This document shows, in pieces, positions 1-12,300 of a stretch of DNA of 64,000 nucleotides (position 1 is the stretch's first letter; every line of letters starts with the position of its first letter). Source of the stretch: Gnetum montanum (Eukaryota > Streptophyta > Gnetopsida > Gnetales > Gnetaceae); NCBI GenBank assembly GCA_015680685.1, contig MNCI01017937.1, positions 295,836 to 359,835 of the forward strand. Reading direction: 5' to 3'. The notes beneath the pieces were generated by a model. That model had not been told where the DNA came from. It did not search any database and saw only the letters and a list, made by a program, of their open reading frames with translations. The translations under genes and the position numbers were made by a program.

Positions 1-1072
1 AAAGATAATATTTATGGAACTATTCATGTAAAATTTTAGCATTAATAACATGATAATTTTGAGTTATTATCTTCCAAATTTTTACTACTCAAATTATTAT
101 TATTTTTGATATCTTGTAAATAATATAACATAACCTTAGCCTCTGGATATCTTTTGTAGTGCTTCTTTTTCAATAATCTCATAAGATTTCCAATAATACA
201 AATTTTATTAGTTGATTCTTTGTAAAGTCAAGATAAGGAAGAAATTTTTTTATTGTCTAAAATTCCTTAGATTCTCTCTTCCATGCTTAATTCATAATTG
301 ACTTCCAAATAAAAATCATGCAACCTATGGAGGCTTCTCAGTTACACATGATTCATATATGTCAATTAAACAAACCTATCAAAATCTAGAGGTTGCTTGA
401 ACATGCATGATTTATAAGTGACCTTCAAATAATAATAAAGTAACTTACATGTGTTCCTTGGTCATTCATGATTTATATGTGGTAGAATAAAAAGGAAATG
501 ACTAGAAGATCCTCAAATGCACATGTTTTCTAATTGATAAGAAAATAAAAACTACAATGATTATTTTGATTTATAGGACTTGAATAGTATTTCAGGGTTC
601 ATGAATCACATATTTATATGGTGTAAGATAATATGATTGTGCATTGTCGATAATTTCATTATAATGGTATAATTATGATAATGTATTATCTTTTATTGTT
701 ATATTTTTAAAATTATGTTTGTTTTTTTAATATAGATGAAATATGAAGCTTGTATCAAATTATATAAGGAAAAAGTATGAGAAATTGTTTAGAAGAAAAT
801 TGATGATAAAACATAAATGTACAAAGCAACGCTTATTTATCTCTAGGATAATATATATAGTTCATATATAAGATATTGTGGTCGATTCATGAAGACAAAA
901 AAAAAGGATGAGATGTTATTTAGAGAGGATGTCAGATTGCTCTCTTATTTAATTATCTAATAATGAAATTAAGATTTATATTGAATTAATTAATGAGAAA
1001 TGCTAAGAATATTTTTTATCTTTCAAGGACTTTCTTTCAATGATAATTTGAAGAGAGAAACATGTGTATGTG
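1..1072. other. AT-rich intergenic, no gene seen
   Basis: No open frame, RNA gene or recognisable repeat protein is visible. The sequence is strongly AT-rich with short A and T runs. Confidence 0.5.
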
Positions 1073-2493
1073 TTAGCAACCGTTTGGGATGTGATCGCCA
1101 ACGAGTGTCCTCGAACAGGATTTAAGTGCTTGCTGGTCTCTGGCAACACCAAGGCCCACATACCTCCAAATAAACTCAGTAGTTAATGTGAGTATGTGTG
1201 TGTGCTGTTGCGGTGTGCAGTTGTGAAACATGAAATGATTGCATTGTGTGTAAACTACAAATGACTTATCTTAAAGAGATTCAGCCAAATTTGCCAAGTA
1301 CTGTGAGTTATTGAGAGTTCCTATTTTGTTCAATTGCCTAGTCTACGTGGTCCTTATAATACCTACTTGTAACAAATAAAATTTTGCTAAAACATTTGAG
1401 CACAACTCTGTGAATTTGCTTCTAATTTTCTCTAGAGAAAGAGATAGTTCCACAGGAAAACTAGAAATAGAGCAAGATTCAATGGAAATAGACAGAAGAG
1501 AAAAAGAAAGCAGATTTGTGTAAAGATCTCAAATGTTTAAACAAGGTAAAATAATACGAGTAAACACTTCGTAATAAAGCTATCCTAAATTCAATAACTA
1601 CAAATCGTTCAAACTTCCAAGGCTCAAATAAGCAATTTCTTCAAGAAAATCGTACTATGCTACCAAAAATTACTACATGAACAATCACGTATGAGACTCC
1701 ATTTTGGCTAGATAATGGATGTAAACAATTGCATTCAATAGAACCTTCAAAAGACTTGACAATTTCTGATTGAAATATCACAGAGATTCACTTTAAAGAT
1801 AAAAAAAGCTATTCTGGTCCTATCAAAATACCAAAGATTTTCTAAATCCTCTTGACTATTGAATCGTTCAATAGCTTGACTACAAGCAGAGGATCTCTTA
1901 CAAAAATCTCAATAGTAGTTCTTATATGTTGCACAATAATAAAATTCACTACTAAAATGCTCTTAAGGCTTTCAAATACAAGCTCTTCTATAGAAAAATT
2001 TTAATATAAATTTTCTATCATGCAACAAGAACAATAAGAGCAATCTAAAAATCCCAAAATTACTTGCCAAACATGATACTATCTAAACCATTAGCTAAAA
2101 AATTTAAACAAAATAAAAAATAATAAGCATAACTCATAGGACTATGACAAAGAGGCTGAAATCTTTTCTTTAGCAAATCATCTTACAAGCAATCTTTCAC
2201 AATTTCTTCTTTACAAATGCTCTTCCAAGACCCAAAGTGTGTCTCCAAGTGAGAGCTAGTAGTCCTCTTTTTCTAACCTTTAAAGCCTTTTTATAGGGTT
2301 CAAAGGTAGTTAGATATTCCAAAATATCTTAGCTAACTTCTCTCCCAAGTAAGGAAGTTATAACTTTCCCAACAAGTCAGGAGATATTACTTGCCCAACA
2401 AGTTAGGAAGTTGTAACTTATACATAAAGTTAGGAGAAAATCATGCTAACATTGGCATGTGTAAATATTACAAATATTTTTTTTATAACCAAC
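1073..2493 (-). mobile_element. possible copia-type LTR, minus strand
   Basis: On the minus strand the segment begins TGTTGGTTATAAAA at 2493. It has a TATA box (TATAAAAA at 2288-2295) preceded by repeated AACTTCCTAACTTG-type words, then a T-rich transcribed-leader-like region. Near 1651-1665 the minus strand reads TGGTAGCATAGTACG, which resembles the initiator-Met primer-binding site TGGTATCAGAGC with a few mismatches. I infer an LTR of about 0.8 kb followed by some internal sequence down to 1073. No second LTR, target-site duplication or coding domain is visible, so the call is weak. Confidence 0.3.
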
Positions 2494-2759
2494 AGCCTAT
2501 ATAATAATTTAAAAATAAATCCAAAATCTCCATACTATAAGAGCTTCATACAATTGTTATTTTATTTTTATTTTAGGATTTTAATTACCCACCATGTATA
2601 ATGCCTTAGTAATTTACTTGGGATAATTAAATTAATGCTAGGTCTTTAACAAGGGCTCCATACCATTATTGCATGTGAGAAATTGCTAAAAATAACTTTT
2701 TACAACCAGACCATGTGAAATTGAAATTTTATTTTTGTGACTTCAATTTCATGTGTTCA
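2494..2759. other. intergenic, nothing recognised
   Basis: AT-rich sequence without an open frame or repeat that I can name. Confidence 0.5.
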
Positions 2760-3680
2760 GGTTTTGTATTTGTCTTCAGCGATGACGGTTTCTTCTGAAT
2801 AAACTGTAACTCTAATTTATCGGCACCGGCCAAAACATCTCCTAGTTCTGCTAATTCAATTGTGCACTTGTCTTGTTGTGTCTTCGTGTCTCTGTTACTG
2901 CACTCAGTGGATTGGTACGGTGATGCCGAATGTGTTGGCGTTGGGCACTACTGTTGTTTTTGGTAATTTCTGATTGCAGGTTCTAGGAGCAAATGACAAT
3001 TGTGACTTACGTTTCTAACCACCTAAAATCTTTGAATTGAGTTCCTAGCAGCAATGTCATTTCTATTTTTGTTATTTTTGGTGGAATGAACTTCATCCGT
3101 TTCTGTTCATATTACTCAAGGCACTTCTGGCCATGGTGGAGCCTTGGGCACATAAGCACAAAATTTGCTGAGGTAAAACAATGCAGCAGGATAGGGTTTG
3201 GTGGCATGTGGAATAGTGTAGAGACTAGTAGGGTTTGGTGGTGTGTGGAATAGTGCAAAGACCAGTAGGATTTGGTGGCACGCGAAATAGTGCAGAGACC
3301 AGTACGACCCTCCTTCATGTGATGGCACCTCAGCCATACGGGCTAGACCTCCACGCAGAACAAGAGCTTGCTGATGCAGTGGCAGTGGTGGTCATTGCTA
3401 CTTGTGACCTACTGCCAAGGATACTGTGGATTCAGACCTCCACGAACAAGCACCAGGATGTTGGGAAAGCATTTCCAAACACCGATGCATTCACTGCCTC
3501 CATTGCTAGGGTTTTTGAGGGCGCGATGGAAATTTTTCAGTGAGTGGGTCACAGACATTGAAGCCCTGAAGCATTCAACATCTTGATTGAACAATATGCA
3601 TAGAATCCCTAGCGCAGCCATGCAGGAAGAAGACGAGGATGATGAAGATGATAGGACCGTTAGTTACAATTGTTGATTCA
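2760..3680. other. GC-enriched island, possible gene fragment
   Basis: This stretch is clearly less AT-rich than its surroundings. It holds a 102-codon open frame on the plus strand (3235-3543) and several overlapping frames on both strands, none with recognisable domains. Near its right end, 3621-3677 on the plus strand reads M-Q followed by an acidic E/D run and a stop, which could be the tail of a coding exon. No splice structure could be established. It could be a host gene remnant or a non-autonomous repeat. Confidence 0.25.
3192..3302. repeat. 37-bp tandem repeat, three units
   Basis: Units start at 3192, 3229 and 3266. Each is 37 bp with the core TAGGGTTTGGTGG...GAATAGTG...GAGACCAG. 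The three copies differ by a few substitutions and no indels. Because 37 is not a multiple of 3, the frames that cross it change at each unit, which argues against the overlapping small ORFs being real. Confidence 0.85.
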
Positions 3681-6600
3681 GTTTTTACCTCTACATTCTT
3701 ACATTAATTTCTTGTTTAAGAAGTGCAGATATAAACTTGATGGCTATATGGTAGTCTTCTGAGCATGGAATTCTATTACAGCCATGAAATTTGAGATGAT
3801 TCACAGGAGAAATAATTTTACCCTGCACCACTGGACTGCTAAATTTGTGTTGCTGCAGAGATATGCTTTTCCAAAATAAAATGGATACAAAACCAATTTT
3901 ACTTGAGATGCTCTTTGATTTGCTACATATTCATATCATATAAATAATACATATAAAAATTGGACTTCCTCCATAATCCCGCTAGAGTTTGGTTATGGAA
4001 AGCAAGCATTGAGATTATTAGGATATTCATCCGTAAAGCCCAATGTATCATAATATATTTATATATCTATATTGCTACCCTATAAAATGCAATGCTCAGA
4101 GATTTATAAGCTTACTATAGGAATGGTGCTCCTATATATTTTTTCCTTAAATTAAAAGAATGTTGTTGTTAATTTATTCTTTTCCTCTCAAACTGAAATT
4201 TTTTGCCACTTCTCCTAAAACTCTTAACCAATTTAATCATGCCAACATGTTCCATGAAATGGCCAAAATGTGCCAACAATATGATATTATACATTTCTAA
4301 TTTTTTTTCTTCTATAGAATCATGTTTCCAATTCAATTCATATCAATATATGGTTGGAAAGCAAGTTTGTGAAACCTCTCAATACTATGTCAGTCCATCC
4401 TATATGCAATGCACCATAGAGAAGAGACCTTACAAGAGTAAAAGAAAGATAAAGGTTATTTAGAGTAGTGAGCTTGACAATGCATCAACAATAAAATTAT
4501 TTGACCATCCTAATAATATTCTATACATACTATGTACTAATTGTTGCAAGAAGAACTGTATGCAAAGTATTATAATATGTGATCTTAGAAGAACTTGAAA
4601 AATGATTATCATAATAACTACAAATAATCAAAGGATGTACATTATGAATGTATTTGAGTTGAATCATATTATTTGGAATGGGAACCTTGTTGTAAAGATA
4701 ATGAAATATTTCAAACTTGATATTTGTAAGAGGGCATGGCATACCATTCATGGACTTCTAGCAATACACACTATAATCACTTATGTCATTTTAAAGAAAG
4801 ATATGCATTTTTTGAGCATGGAAATGCATGAAAGATAAAGCCAATATTTAGTAAGATTTTAGCAATAAGAATTCCTGATAGAATTGTTGATAAAATAATA
4901 GGCCAATCATTGTTAAAATATAGGTAGATGATAAGAGATAGATTATCTAAACCAATGAAAAAAATTCCTAAGACATTGAATCAATTCATTTTATTAAAGA
5001 ATTACATTAACCCTAGATTAGCTAATCTAGTATTTCCTTCTATTAGGAACAGTTAGTTATCAAAGATTTTCAATAAATATTGTTCCAATGTAACTTTTAG
5101 TAAAAGACATGATTTTTTAATTTGCAAAACCTATCATACATTGGCAAAAATAAAAAACTGCATGAAGGACCCTCTAGAGATATTGAATTCAAAAGAAAAT
5201 TCCCAATCATTATGATTATGTAATTATATGTAGGATCATATATTACATTCACAAGCATCTTACTATAAGGTAGTCAAATAATGACCTGAGCATCATTCAT
5301 GATAAAATATATAAGTCAAAGGCATCATTGTTGAGGTTATTAACTTTTCATAAGGGTTTTTTACAAAATAGAGGCTCCAAATATTCCTTACAAGAATTCT
5401 GATTCAAGCATGTGGATATGAATGTTTTGATCATTTCAATCAACTTTATTCTTAGATGGGTTCCCAATTCATCATCACATCTTTGTCAAAGTTCTCGAGG
5501 GATTTAGAGAATGATCCTATTGATAGGTATGGTGATATTATTAAAAAATAATGTAATACCAGAAGATGTTTACTTATATATGCACTATTTAATCATTTTT
5601 ATTTGATACATGATAAATAGTATCAGTTAGTTAACGTTTAGGATAATAATATGAATTCTCTATTTAAGCCATTGTCTAGTACACTATTTCTATAAATTAA
5701 TAATTGCAGCAAAGATAACAAGAATAAATATATATTTTCCTTTGCTTATCATTGCTAACTATAAAGATAATTCTTATGATTTTAGAGTTGAACTTCCTTT
5801 TGATAGGTCATATGCATGAGGATATCACTGGAAGATTCAAAAGACTATCAATGGCTATGAGCAAAAAGGACATAATTTCATTACCAAAACTTATATATGT
5901 AGCATATTATAGATATAGATAGTAGTAGCAACTATACCCCATATTATATTAATGTGTTATATGATTTCAAGGGACAGCTAGAAGGATATATATCAAATCA
6001 AGTAAAAAATCTTGGTGGAACATAACATATTTGTTATATTAGATTCTACCTAGATAACGATGTTCCTATAATAATTTGAAAAAGAAATAGTAGGGAAAAA
6101 ACCTAGTTTGAACCATTCAAGATATGGGAATCCATAAATAGACACTTGAATCTTCCTATAGGTAAACCAAACATCCTAGAAACAAGATTTAATCAAACTT
6201 AATAGATTGAATTGAATTCCCTATAAAGGCATGGAATGAGGTGATGAAAGCTCTTCATGAAAATGACAAGATAGAATGAAGTGAAAGAATTAATTACTAG
6301 AAAATATTTTCAAGAAATTTGCATGCTTTTCATGATATGATATATTGTATAGATGCAATTACGTAAATTTTTTAGCCAAAAGCTATTCAACAAGATATTC
6401 TAGATCTAACATGTGAAAATGATGAAATATAAGTAGAGGAATAGGAAGTTGCATAAGTTGGCTTATGGAACAAGAAGCCAAATAGGTCATTTGATCCATT
6501 TTCTAATATTAGAAATGGAATGATGATGTTCATGAGGTTAGGAAAAAGAAATGAAGAAGACACTTTATGGATGGACAGGGCTAGAAATATAGATTTTAAG

Positions 6601-6681
6601 AAACATAGGATTAACAAGATAATAATGGACTAGTTTGCATCAAAATCAAGAGTAAAGAAAAATTAGATAGGATATTAATAA
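3681..6681. other. AT-rich region with unidentified decayed coding traces
   Basis: Several plus-strand pieces look like old protein-coding sequence broken by stops, for example 4203-4463, 4602-4838 and about 6370-6640, but I recognise no domain. There are no LTR ends, PBS, or reverse transcriptase motifs. The piece around 6370-6640 reads on into the duplicated unit that follows. An old DNA transposon is possible but not shown. Confidence 0.3.
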
Positions 6682-7517
6682 ATATATAATTCAGAAATTA
6701 CTAAGGTTAGAACTATGAGACATAATTTTGTAGTTTATACATGGATTAATAAAATAGGAGATGAAAGAAAGGTAATGCAAAATACAAAAGCAAATAAAAC
6801 AATCAAGGGCATGTTACAATGGAATGCGAATGAAACTTAGTAGGCTATGTATTAAAATGCATACTAATAACTAAAAGTTCATATTAATTCTATTGGAATT
6901 TTGAGTGATATATAAATTAAAATATATTTGTACAAATTAAAATCTATTGAAATGATATGAATTATTTTTTAATAAGATCAAAAGTGTAACTATAATGTCA
7001 TGTATCTTAATGGATAATTAAATTTGAATGTTAGATATATTGTGATTTTATTATTGAGTATATATATGAAATAATTATTAAATGGCTAGATTATGATTAC
7101 ATATATAATTCAAAAGATACTAAGGTTAGAATTGCGCCACCTAGCATTGTGGTTTGTACATGGATCAACAAAACAAAAGATCAAAGAAAGGTACGACTAA
7201 ATACAAAAGCAAATATAACAATCAAGAACATGTGATAGAATGAGAATGAGACTAAATAAGCTATGTGTCAAAATGTATACTAATAATTATTAATTACAAG
7301 TTCACATTAATTTTATTGGAATTGTGATTGATATACAAATAAAGATATATTTGTACAACTTAAAGATATGTTAAAATGATATGAATTATTTTTTTAATAT
7401 GATCGAATATCATAAGAAGTGTAACTATAATGCCATGTATCTTAATAGATAATTGAATTTGAATGTTAGATAAATTATAATTTTATTATTAGGTATATAT
7501 ATGAAATCATTATTAAA
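6682..7517. repeat. direct tandem duplication, two units of about 400-417 bp
   Basis: Unit 1 is 6682-7081 and unit 2 is 7101-7517, separated by about 19 bp. Both begin ATATATAATTCA..A..ACTAAGGTTAGAA and end near GAAAT.ATTATTAAA. They match along their whole length at roughly 85 percent by eye. Both contain a short open plus-strand stretch around a T-W-I-N-K motif followed by R-K-V and N-T-K-A-N, suggesting that the duplicated unit included the end of a coding region. The protein is not recognised. Confidence 0.85.
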
Positions 7518-9880
7518 AATAAATTAATTATCAATCAAGTTTATAATATTAAGATATGATTAATTACAAAATAATCAAAAAATAAAAATTTTTAAATATT
7601 CCAAAATTAATGATACATTCCAAATATAACATAAACCTTCCTCTAAGTGCATTAAAAAATTAAAGTGTAATTAAGAAAATGATTAAACTATGCCAAGTGT
7701 CGCAATGAAGGTAAGTAGATCTTGATCTTATTGTTGTTATAAAATTGTGTTTAAGTACATAATCACTTGAACAAGATGTTAGACAATCCATTTAGTTCAT
7801 GTTTCAAGCACTTAGTGACAAATTTTAACTTTCATGGAAATAAACTATTAGAGCTTCACTGTACTATGAGAAAAACAATGTAGTTAGTATGGTAGGTGAC
7901 AAGTATTTATAGACTTTACCATCCCTAAATACATTGTGTCTATGACATCATACAAAAGCCTCCAATACACAACTACAACTTTACACCTATGATGTCATAG
8001 CTATGACATCATGGCATGTAGAAAATGGTTCATTACCTAGATTTACATTCTTTGGATGAAAGTAACAAAAAATAAAGAATATAATGCATTTTCTTCTAAT
8101 GCTACCTTTATTCTACTAAAACAAGATACCTCCAAATTTTTAGAAGCTTCTTTTTTCTAAGTTTCAACCCCTCTAGAACTATCAATCTTCTCTAAAAAAA
8201 TAATATTATAAAATTGCTTACTATTATACAAATGAGAGTTTGAAAGTTACTATTAAAATCTTTTTCTTCTCCAATGTTTCTTTGTATTTTTACATCCATT
8301 TAAAAATCATTTCCTGATATTAAATAAATGTTTTATATCTATCTTCAAGATATTTTTTCCTTTCAAATAATTCTTTTAGTTGAATGACAATCTCTTGCAA
8401 TTCAGACTTAGTAACTAATGTCACATCTTTAATGAAGTCAAGCAACAGAAAACCCTTTACAAAGTCTTAGAAAAGTCTATGCTTTTGAAAAACCTCTATA
8501 AAACCTTAGAAAACCCTTTGCAAAGCCTTATATCCTTTATATAACCTTAGAAAATTATGTACAATTAAATTTTCATGGCTTTAAGTTCAAACCCTAGCTA
8601 GAAAATTGAACTACATCCATATTAGATCCCAAAAAATCAAAACACTTGTCAAGAGATGATTTTCAATAACATCACAAGTTCCTAGAATTAGGAAAATCCT
8701 CCAACTAAGAAGTAAGAAGTAAATAATCATAAAATACAACCAAGAAATCTATGATTATAGGTAATGAAAGACAAGTGGTAAATGGTCCTCTTCAATACCT
8801 AATTGGTAAAGGATCTATGTCTACTAGTTCCACTTCTTATTTGATTGTATTTTTTCATGAAACATAACTTGAGGAGCATTGAAATACCAATTTATGCTCA
8901 CAGAAAAAATTGAGTATCATTTGATCTAAAGAATGAAATAAGTACTATTCAATTAAAAATAGAATTATATGTACATTTTGTATAAAGAATAGATGATCAA
9001 GAAAATCTATATGTAGAACTAATAAAGATGCAAGGATTCTTGGCGGAAAGAGTGGGGGTGGTGTTAATGATGGTGTGGAAGGTGTATTAGGATCCTAAAA
9101 TAATTTTAATATAAGTACACCCAAGATATAAAGTCCAATTAGAAGTTTAATAACTTATTATTTCCTACTAGATGCAAGGATTCTAGTAAAGAAATGTAAT
9201 CTGTCTAGAAGCAAATAAATAGAAAACTAACAATGATTTGTTAAGTAAGAACAAAAATTATAAAAATTTATGTAAGCTACAAAGACAAAGAAATCATTTG
9301 ATAGGAAATTAAAATAGAGCATGAACTTCAAGAAAGAAACCATGGTAATGTAGAGTGAAGTACACTAGATGAGTGTGCAAAGCATGAAAATGTGTACATG
9401 TAAAAAGAAATCACAAATACCTAAACAACCATGGCTATGAAAAAAAGGAATTGTAAAATAATAGTAAAGCCATAAATGAGGAAGATTCCATGTGAAGAAT
9501 ACTCATACGAAAATTTTGTGTAAATGTACGAAAGGATATACTTGATTCACAAACATGCAACAGATTTTAAAAGAACTCTTATTCTTATTGATTATAACAT
9601 ATACATATAATGCAAAAGCTGCAAGGCAATAATTATTCTAACTTTCACATAAACTTTCTATGTTTATGTTTATACAATTAAAAATATGTTGTATTGGGCA
9701 TAATTCTATGAAATTTTTGTGTTTATTATATCCCTAGGAGGAACATATAGTTATCTAATTCTAATTCCAACACCCCCATAAAATTGTTCTCAAAAAATAA
9801 TCTATAAAGATATAGTCTAAAGAATGTTATTCTCATAGGTAAATTCTTTCCACCTCATTACTACCTACCTAACTACAACT
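7518..9880. other. AT-rich intergenic, no gene seen
   Basis: No open frame above background. Near 8440-8560 the words AAACCCTTT, AAAGCCTTA and CCTTAGAAAA recur several times as a loose local repeat. A short perfect palindrome at 7989-8012 is listed separately. Confidence 0.5.
7989..8012. repeat. 24-bp perfect palindrome with TGACATCA words
   Basis: Arms ATGATGTCATAG and CTATGACATCAT meet at 8000/8001 without spacer. A third copy of CTATGACATCAT lies at 7940-7951. The word TGACATCA resembles a bZIP half-site, but no gene stands nearby. Confidence 0.8.
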
Positions 9881-10022
9881 ACCCCAAGATTTATAGAAGT
9901 TGATAACTCAGTGCTACCTAGTAGAACCTAAAATAAGTGAAACATAGGTATACCCCAAGATTTATAAAATCTTATAACTCAATGCTACCTAGTAGAATCA
10001 AACTTATGTCCTAGTGGTATTA
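9881..10022. repeat. 71-bp tandem duplication, two units
   Basis: Both units start ACCCCAAGATTTATA (9881 and 9952) and share CAATGCTACCTAGTAGAA-type sequence with a few mismatches. Function unknown. Confidence 0.75.
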
Positions 10023-10059
10023 GAAAAATATTTGTACTACAATGCTAATACCTCATTGC

Positions 10060-10248
10060 TACAACTACCCACACTAAGAGATTTGTTTGTTGTTTGCCTA
10101 ACTACAACTTCACACACTATGAGATTCATTGCTTACTTGACTACAACTACCCACATTGAGATTTTCTTGCTATTTTCTTGACTACAACTTCCCACACTAT
10201 GAGATTCATTGCTTTCCCAACTTCAACTACCTAGATTGCAAGATTTGT
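10060..10248. repeat. about 40-bp degenerate tandem repeat, about five units
   Basis: Units begin near 10060, 10101, 10140, 10181 and 10222 with CTACAACTACCCACA- or CTACAACTTC-type sequence, followed by a GAGATT...TTGCT block. It may be an extension of the 71-bp repeat just upstream, since both contain CTACAACTACCC words. Confidence 0.7.
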
Positions 10249-11050
10249 ATCCCTGTAATTGATGGTTTAAGCCAATGTGCAAGAAAATATGGCATCCATA
10301 GAAGTGAGTAAATACATAAATAAATAATAATCCAAAGCTCATGCTTAGAGCTTTGAAAATAGAAAATAGATATCCAAGAAATTTTTATTTAAAAAAATAA
10401 AAAATCCATATAAAATTAAGGTCCTTTTATTTTCATCCAAAAACGTTAGAAATTCATAGTTAACCTTAGAAATATGAAAAATAAATAAAAATTAGTAAGA
10501 GTCAAGTTCTTAAAAAATAAAATAAGGAAAATTTAGTAATAAGTTTTCAAATTCAAATAATATACCTTAAAAATAATCAAGGATTAAAATCTTAACAAGA
10601 ATTAAACCTAAAACCTAAAATAATCTATCTTTTAAAACATTTAAAGCTTAATAAAAATTGAACTCATAACCTAAACTTCATGTTCATATATAGACTTACC
10701 ACTAAACCTTTATAAGAGGGCATACAAATTGGTATATGAAAGGTTAATTTATACAAATATAATGGTGGCACCATAGCCCACTGATAAATTGGGTTGGAAG
10801 AGATCTGAGATTGTATAATCAATTCAAAAAATCATACTAGATGTTTGACTAAAAAAGTTAATACAACCTTGGAAGTGAAGGAATGGGCGACACATCATGC
10901 AAGTCAAAAAAATAATCCATGTATTCATGTTATATTATCCCATTTATCTACACCATGATGCATTTACAACACACAACATATAAATATACAAATTAGATGC
11001 TTTTCTTTGCTAATTGCCTCAACATGATGAAATTTTTATAAGAAAAAAAT
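10249..11050. other. AT-rich flank of the copia element
   Basis: No gene or repeat protein seen. It directly abuts the left LTR of the copia element. Confidence 0.5.
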
Positions 11051-11522
11051 TGTGCAGAAAACATTAGCCAAACAGGACAATAATTGAATTGCACAAGGAA
11101 TCAAAGATGTGAAAATAAATCAAAACTGACCTCCAACCATAGATGCCTTTACATGAACTTATTTTGGTGGGTGTTCTAGTTCTTCTATCATACCAACACT
11201 CAACAATGATGGTGTATGTAGACTCTAAGCATTTATGATAGAGACCAAAATTGTAACACTGTTGTGACTTCTTCTTGTGCCTTTATTCTTCCATAAAGAA
11301 CATTTTATAATCTAGAAAAATGTTAGTTACCAAATTTTGGTTTAAATGAAAAATATGATATCACTCTTGTGGTAACCATTACAAACTATTGATTTTTTCA
11401 TAATGGTCACTTTTATGAAGCTGTTACAAACCATTGGTCTTCCTGTAATGGTTAGATTTATGGAACTAGTACAAACCATCAATTTTCTCATAAATAATTG
11501 CATTGAGCTATAAATGGTTACA
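11051..11522 (-). repeat. copia 3' LTR
   Basis: Matches the right-hand LTR from its TGT...AGAAAA start through the ACAATAATTGAATTGCAC block and beyond. On the element's own strand it starts TGTAACCATT right after a GTGGGAGAA polypurine tract. Inside it are about three units of a 45-bp repeat built on GTTACAAACCATTGG. Its length is 472 bp against about 720 bp for the partner. Confidence 0.75.
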
Positions 11523-11535
11523 TTCTCCCACTTGG
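11523..11535 (-). promoter_or_regulatory. copia polypurine tract
   Basis: On the minus strand CCAAGTGGGAGAA lies directly before the 3' LTR start, the usual position and composition of the plus-strand primer tract of copia elements. Confidence 0.65.
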
Positions 11536-11822
11536 TCTCCATATTTAAATTAATATCCATCAAACCCAAATTTCAAGAGATGAATACATGAATCATGGAA
11601 ATAGTTCCTCTAAATGTGAGTATTATCTTTCATGCATTACAATGTATTATCTCTTAAACTTAATTACTTATATGGTAATCAAACTTTATGAATAAATTCA
11701 ATGTTCATTCTAGGTCCTGTCATATGTGAATTTTCTCTAATAACTGTATGCATGAACTGAATATGAGAAAACATCACAACTAAATAACTGTTTCATTAAG
11801 ACTGTAAAATTGTACATACAAA

Positions 11823-12300
11823 TTACATTATGGAACAAAGTTTCATTTGAACTACATTATCCTTAAATGACTTTAGTGACATTTCTTTTATCAAAGGATC
11901 AGCTATGATCAATTCAATGATTTTATGCTCAATGACCACTTTCTTTTCCTTAACATGTTCCCTTATTGCTAAGTACTTTATGTCGATGTGTTTACTTCAA
12001 CTACCACTCTTATTATTCTTAGCGATAAAGATAGCAACTACATTGTCTCAAAACATTCTTAATGGCATAGATATAGAATCTATAATTATAAGACCCAACA
12101 TGAAATTCTTCAATCATACACCATGTGAAGTAGCCTCAAAACAAGAAATGAACTTTTCCTCCATTGTGAAAAATCCTCCAAGACACAGCTCCTCCAACTA
12201 GCATAAAAACATAACTAGATGTTGATTTCCTTGAAGCAACATAACCAAAAAAGTTTGAATTAGAGTAGCCAATCACCTCCATGTTGTTAGTTTGTCTATA
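11823..12300 (-). pseudogene. copia RNase H, C-terminal part
   Basis: The translated minus strand contains the copia RNase H signature: M-E-V-I-G-Y-S-N-S-N-F, then R-K-S-T-S-S-Y-V-F-M-L and G-A-V-S-W, and later the K-H-I-D-I-K-Y motif near the C terminus. The usual SDSDFAG is SNSNFFG here, so aspartates are lost. The frame ends at a TAA at 11823-11825. The upstream part lies beyond the gypsy insertion and resumes at 21897. A plus-strand ORF at 11905-12201 is only its shadow. The sequence from 11536 to 11822 is untranslated 3' sequence. Confidence 0.85.

Noticed and set aside
3235-3543. 102-codon ORF in the GC-rich island as a real gene
   Set aside because: Its start lies in a 37-bp tandem repeat and no domain or splice structure supports it.
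4203-4838. Plus-strand ORFs of 86 and 78 codons as host genes
   Set aside because: AT-rich, no domains, embedded in decayed sequence with stops on both sides.
9881-10248. CRISPR-like spaced repeats
   Set aside because: Units are degenerate tandem repeats without unique spacers of constant length, in a plant genome context.
10760-10830. tRNA-like or SINE head sequence
   Set aside because: No A-box/B-box pair or cloverleaf could be drawn.
11905-12201. 98-codon plus-strand ORF
   Set aside because: It is the antisense shadow of the copia RNase H, whose motifs are clear on the minus strand.
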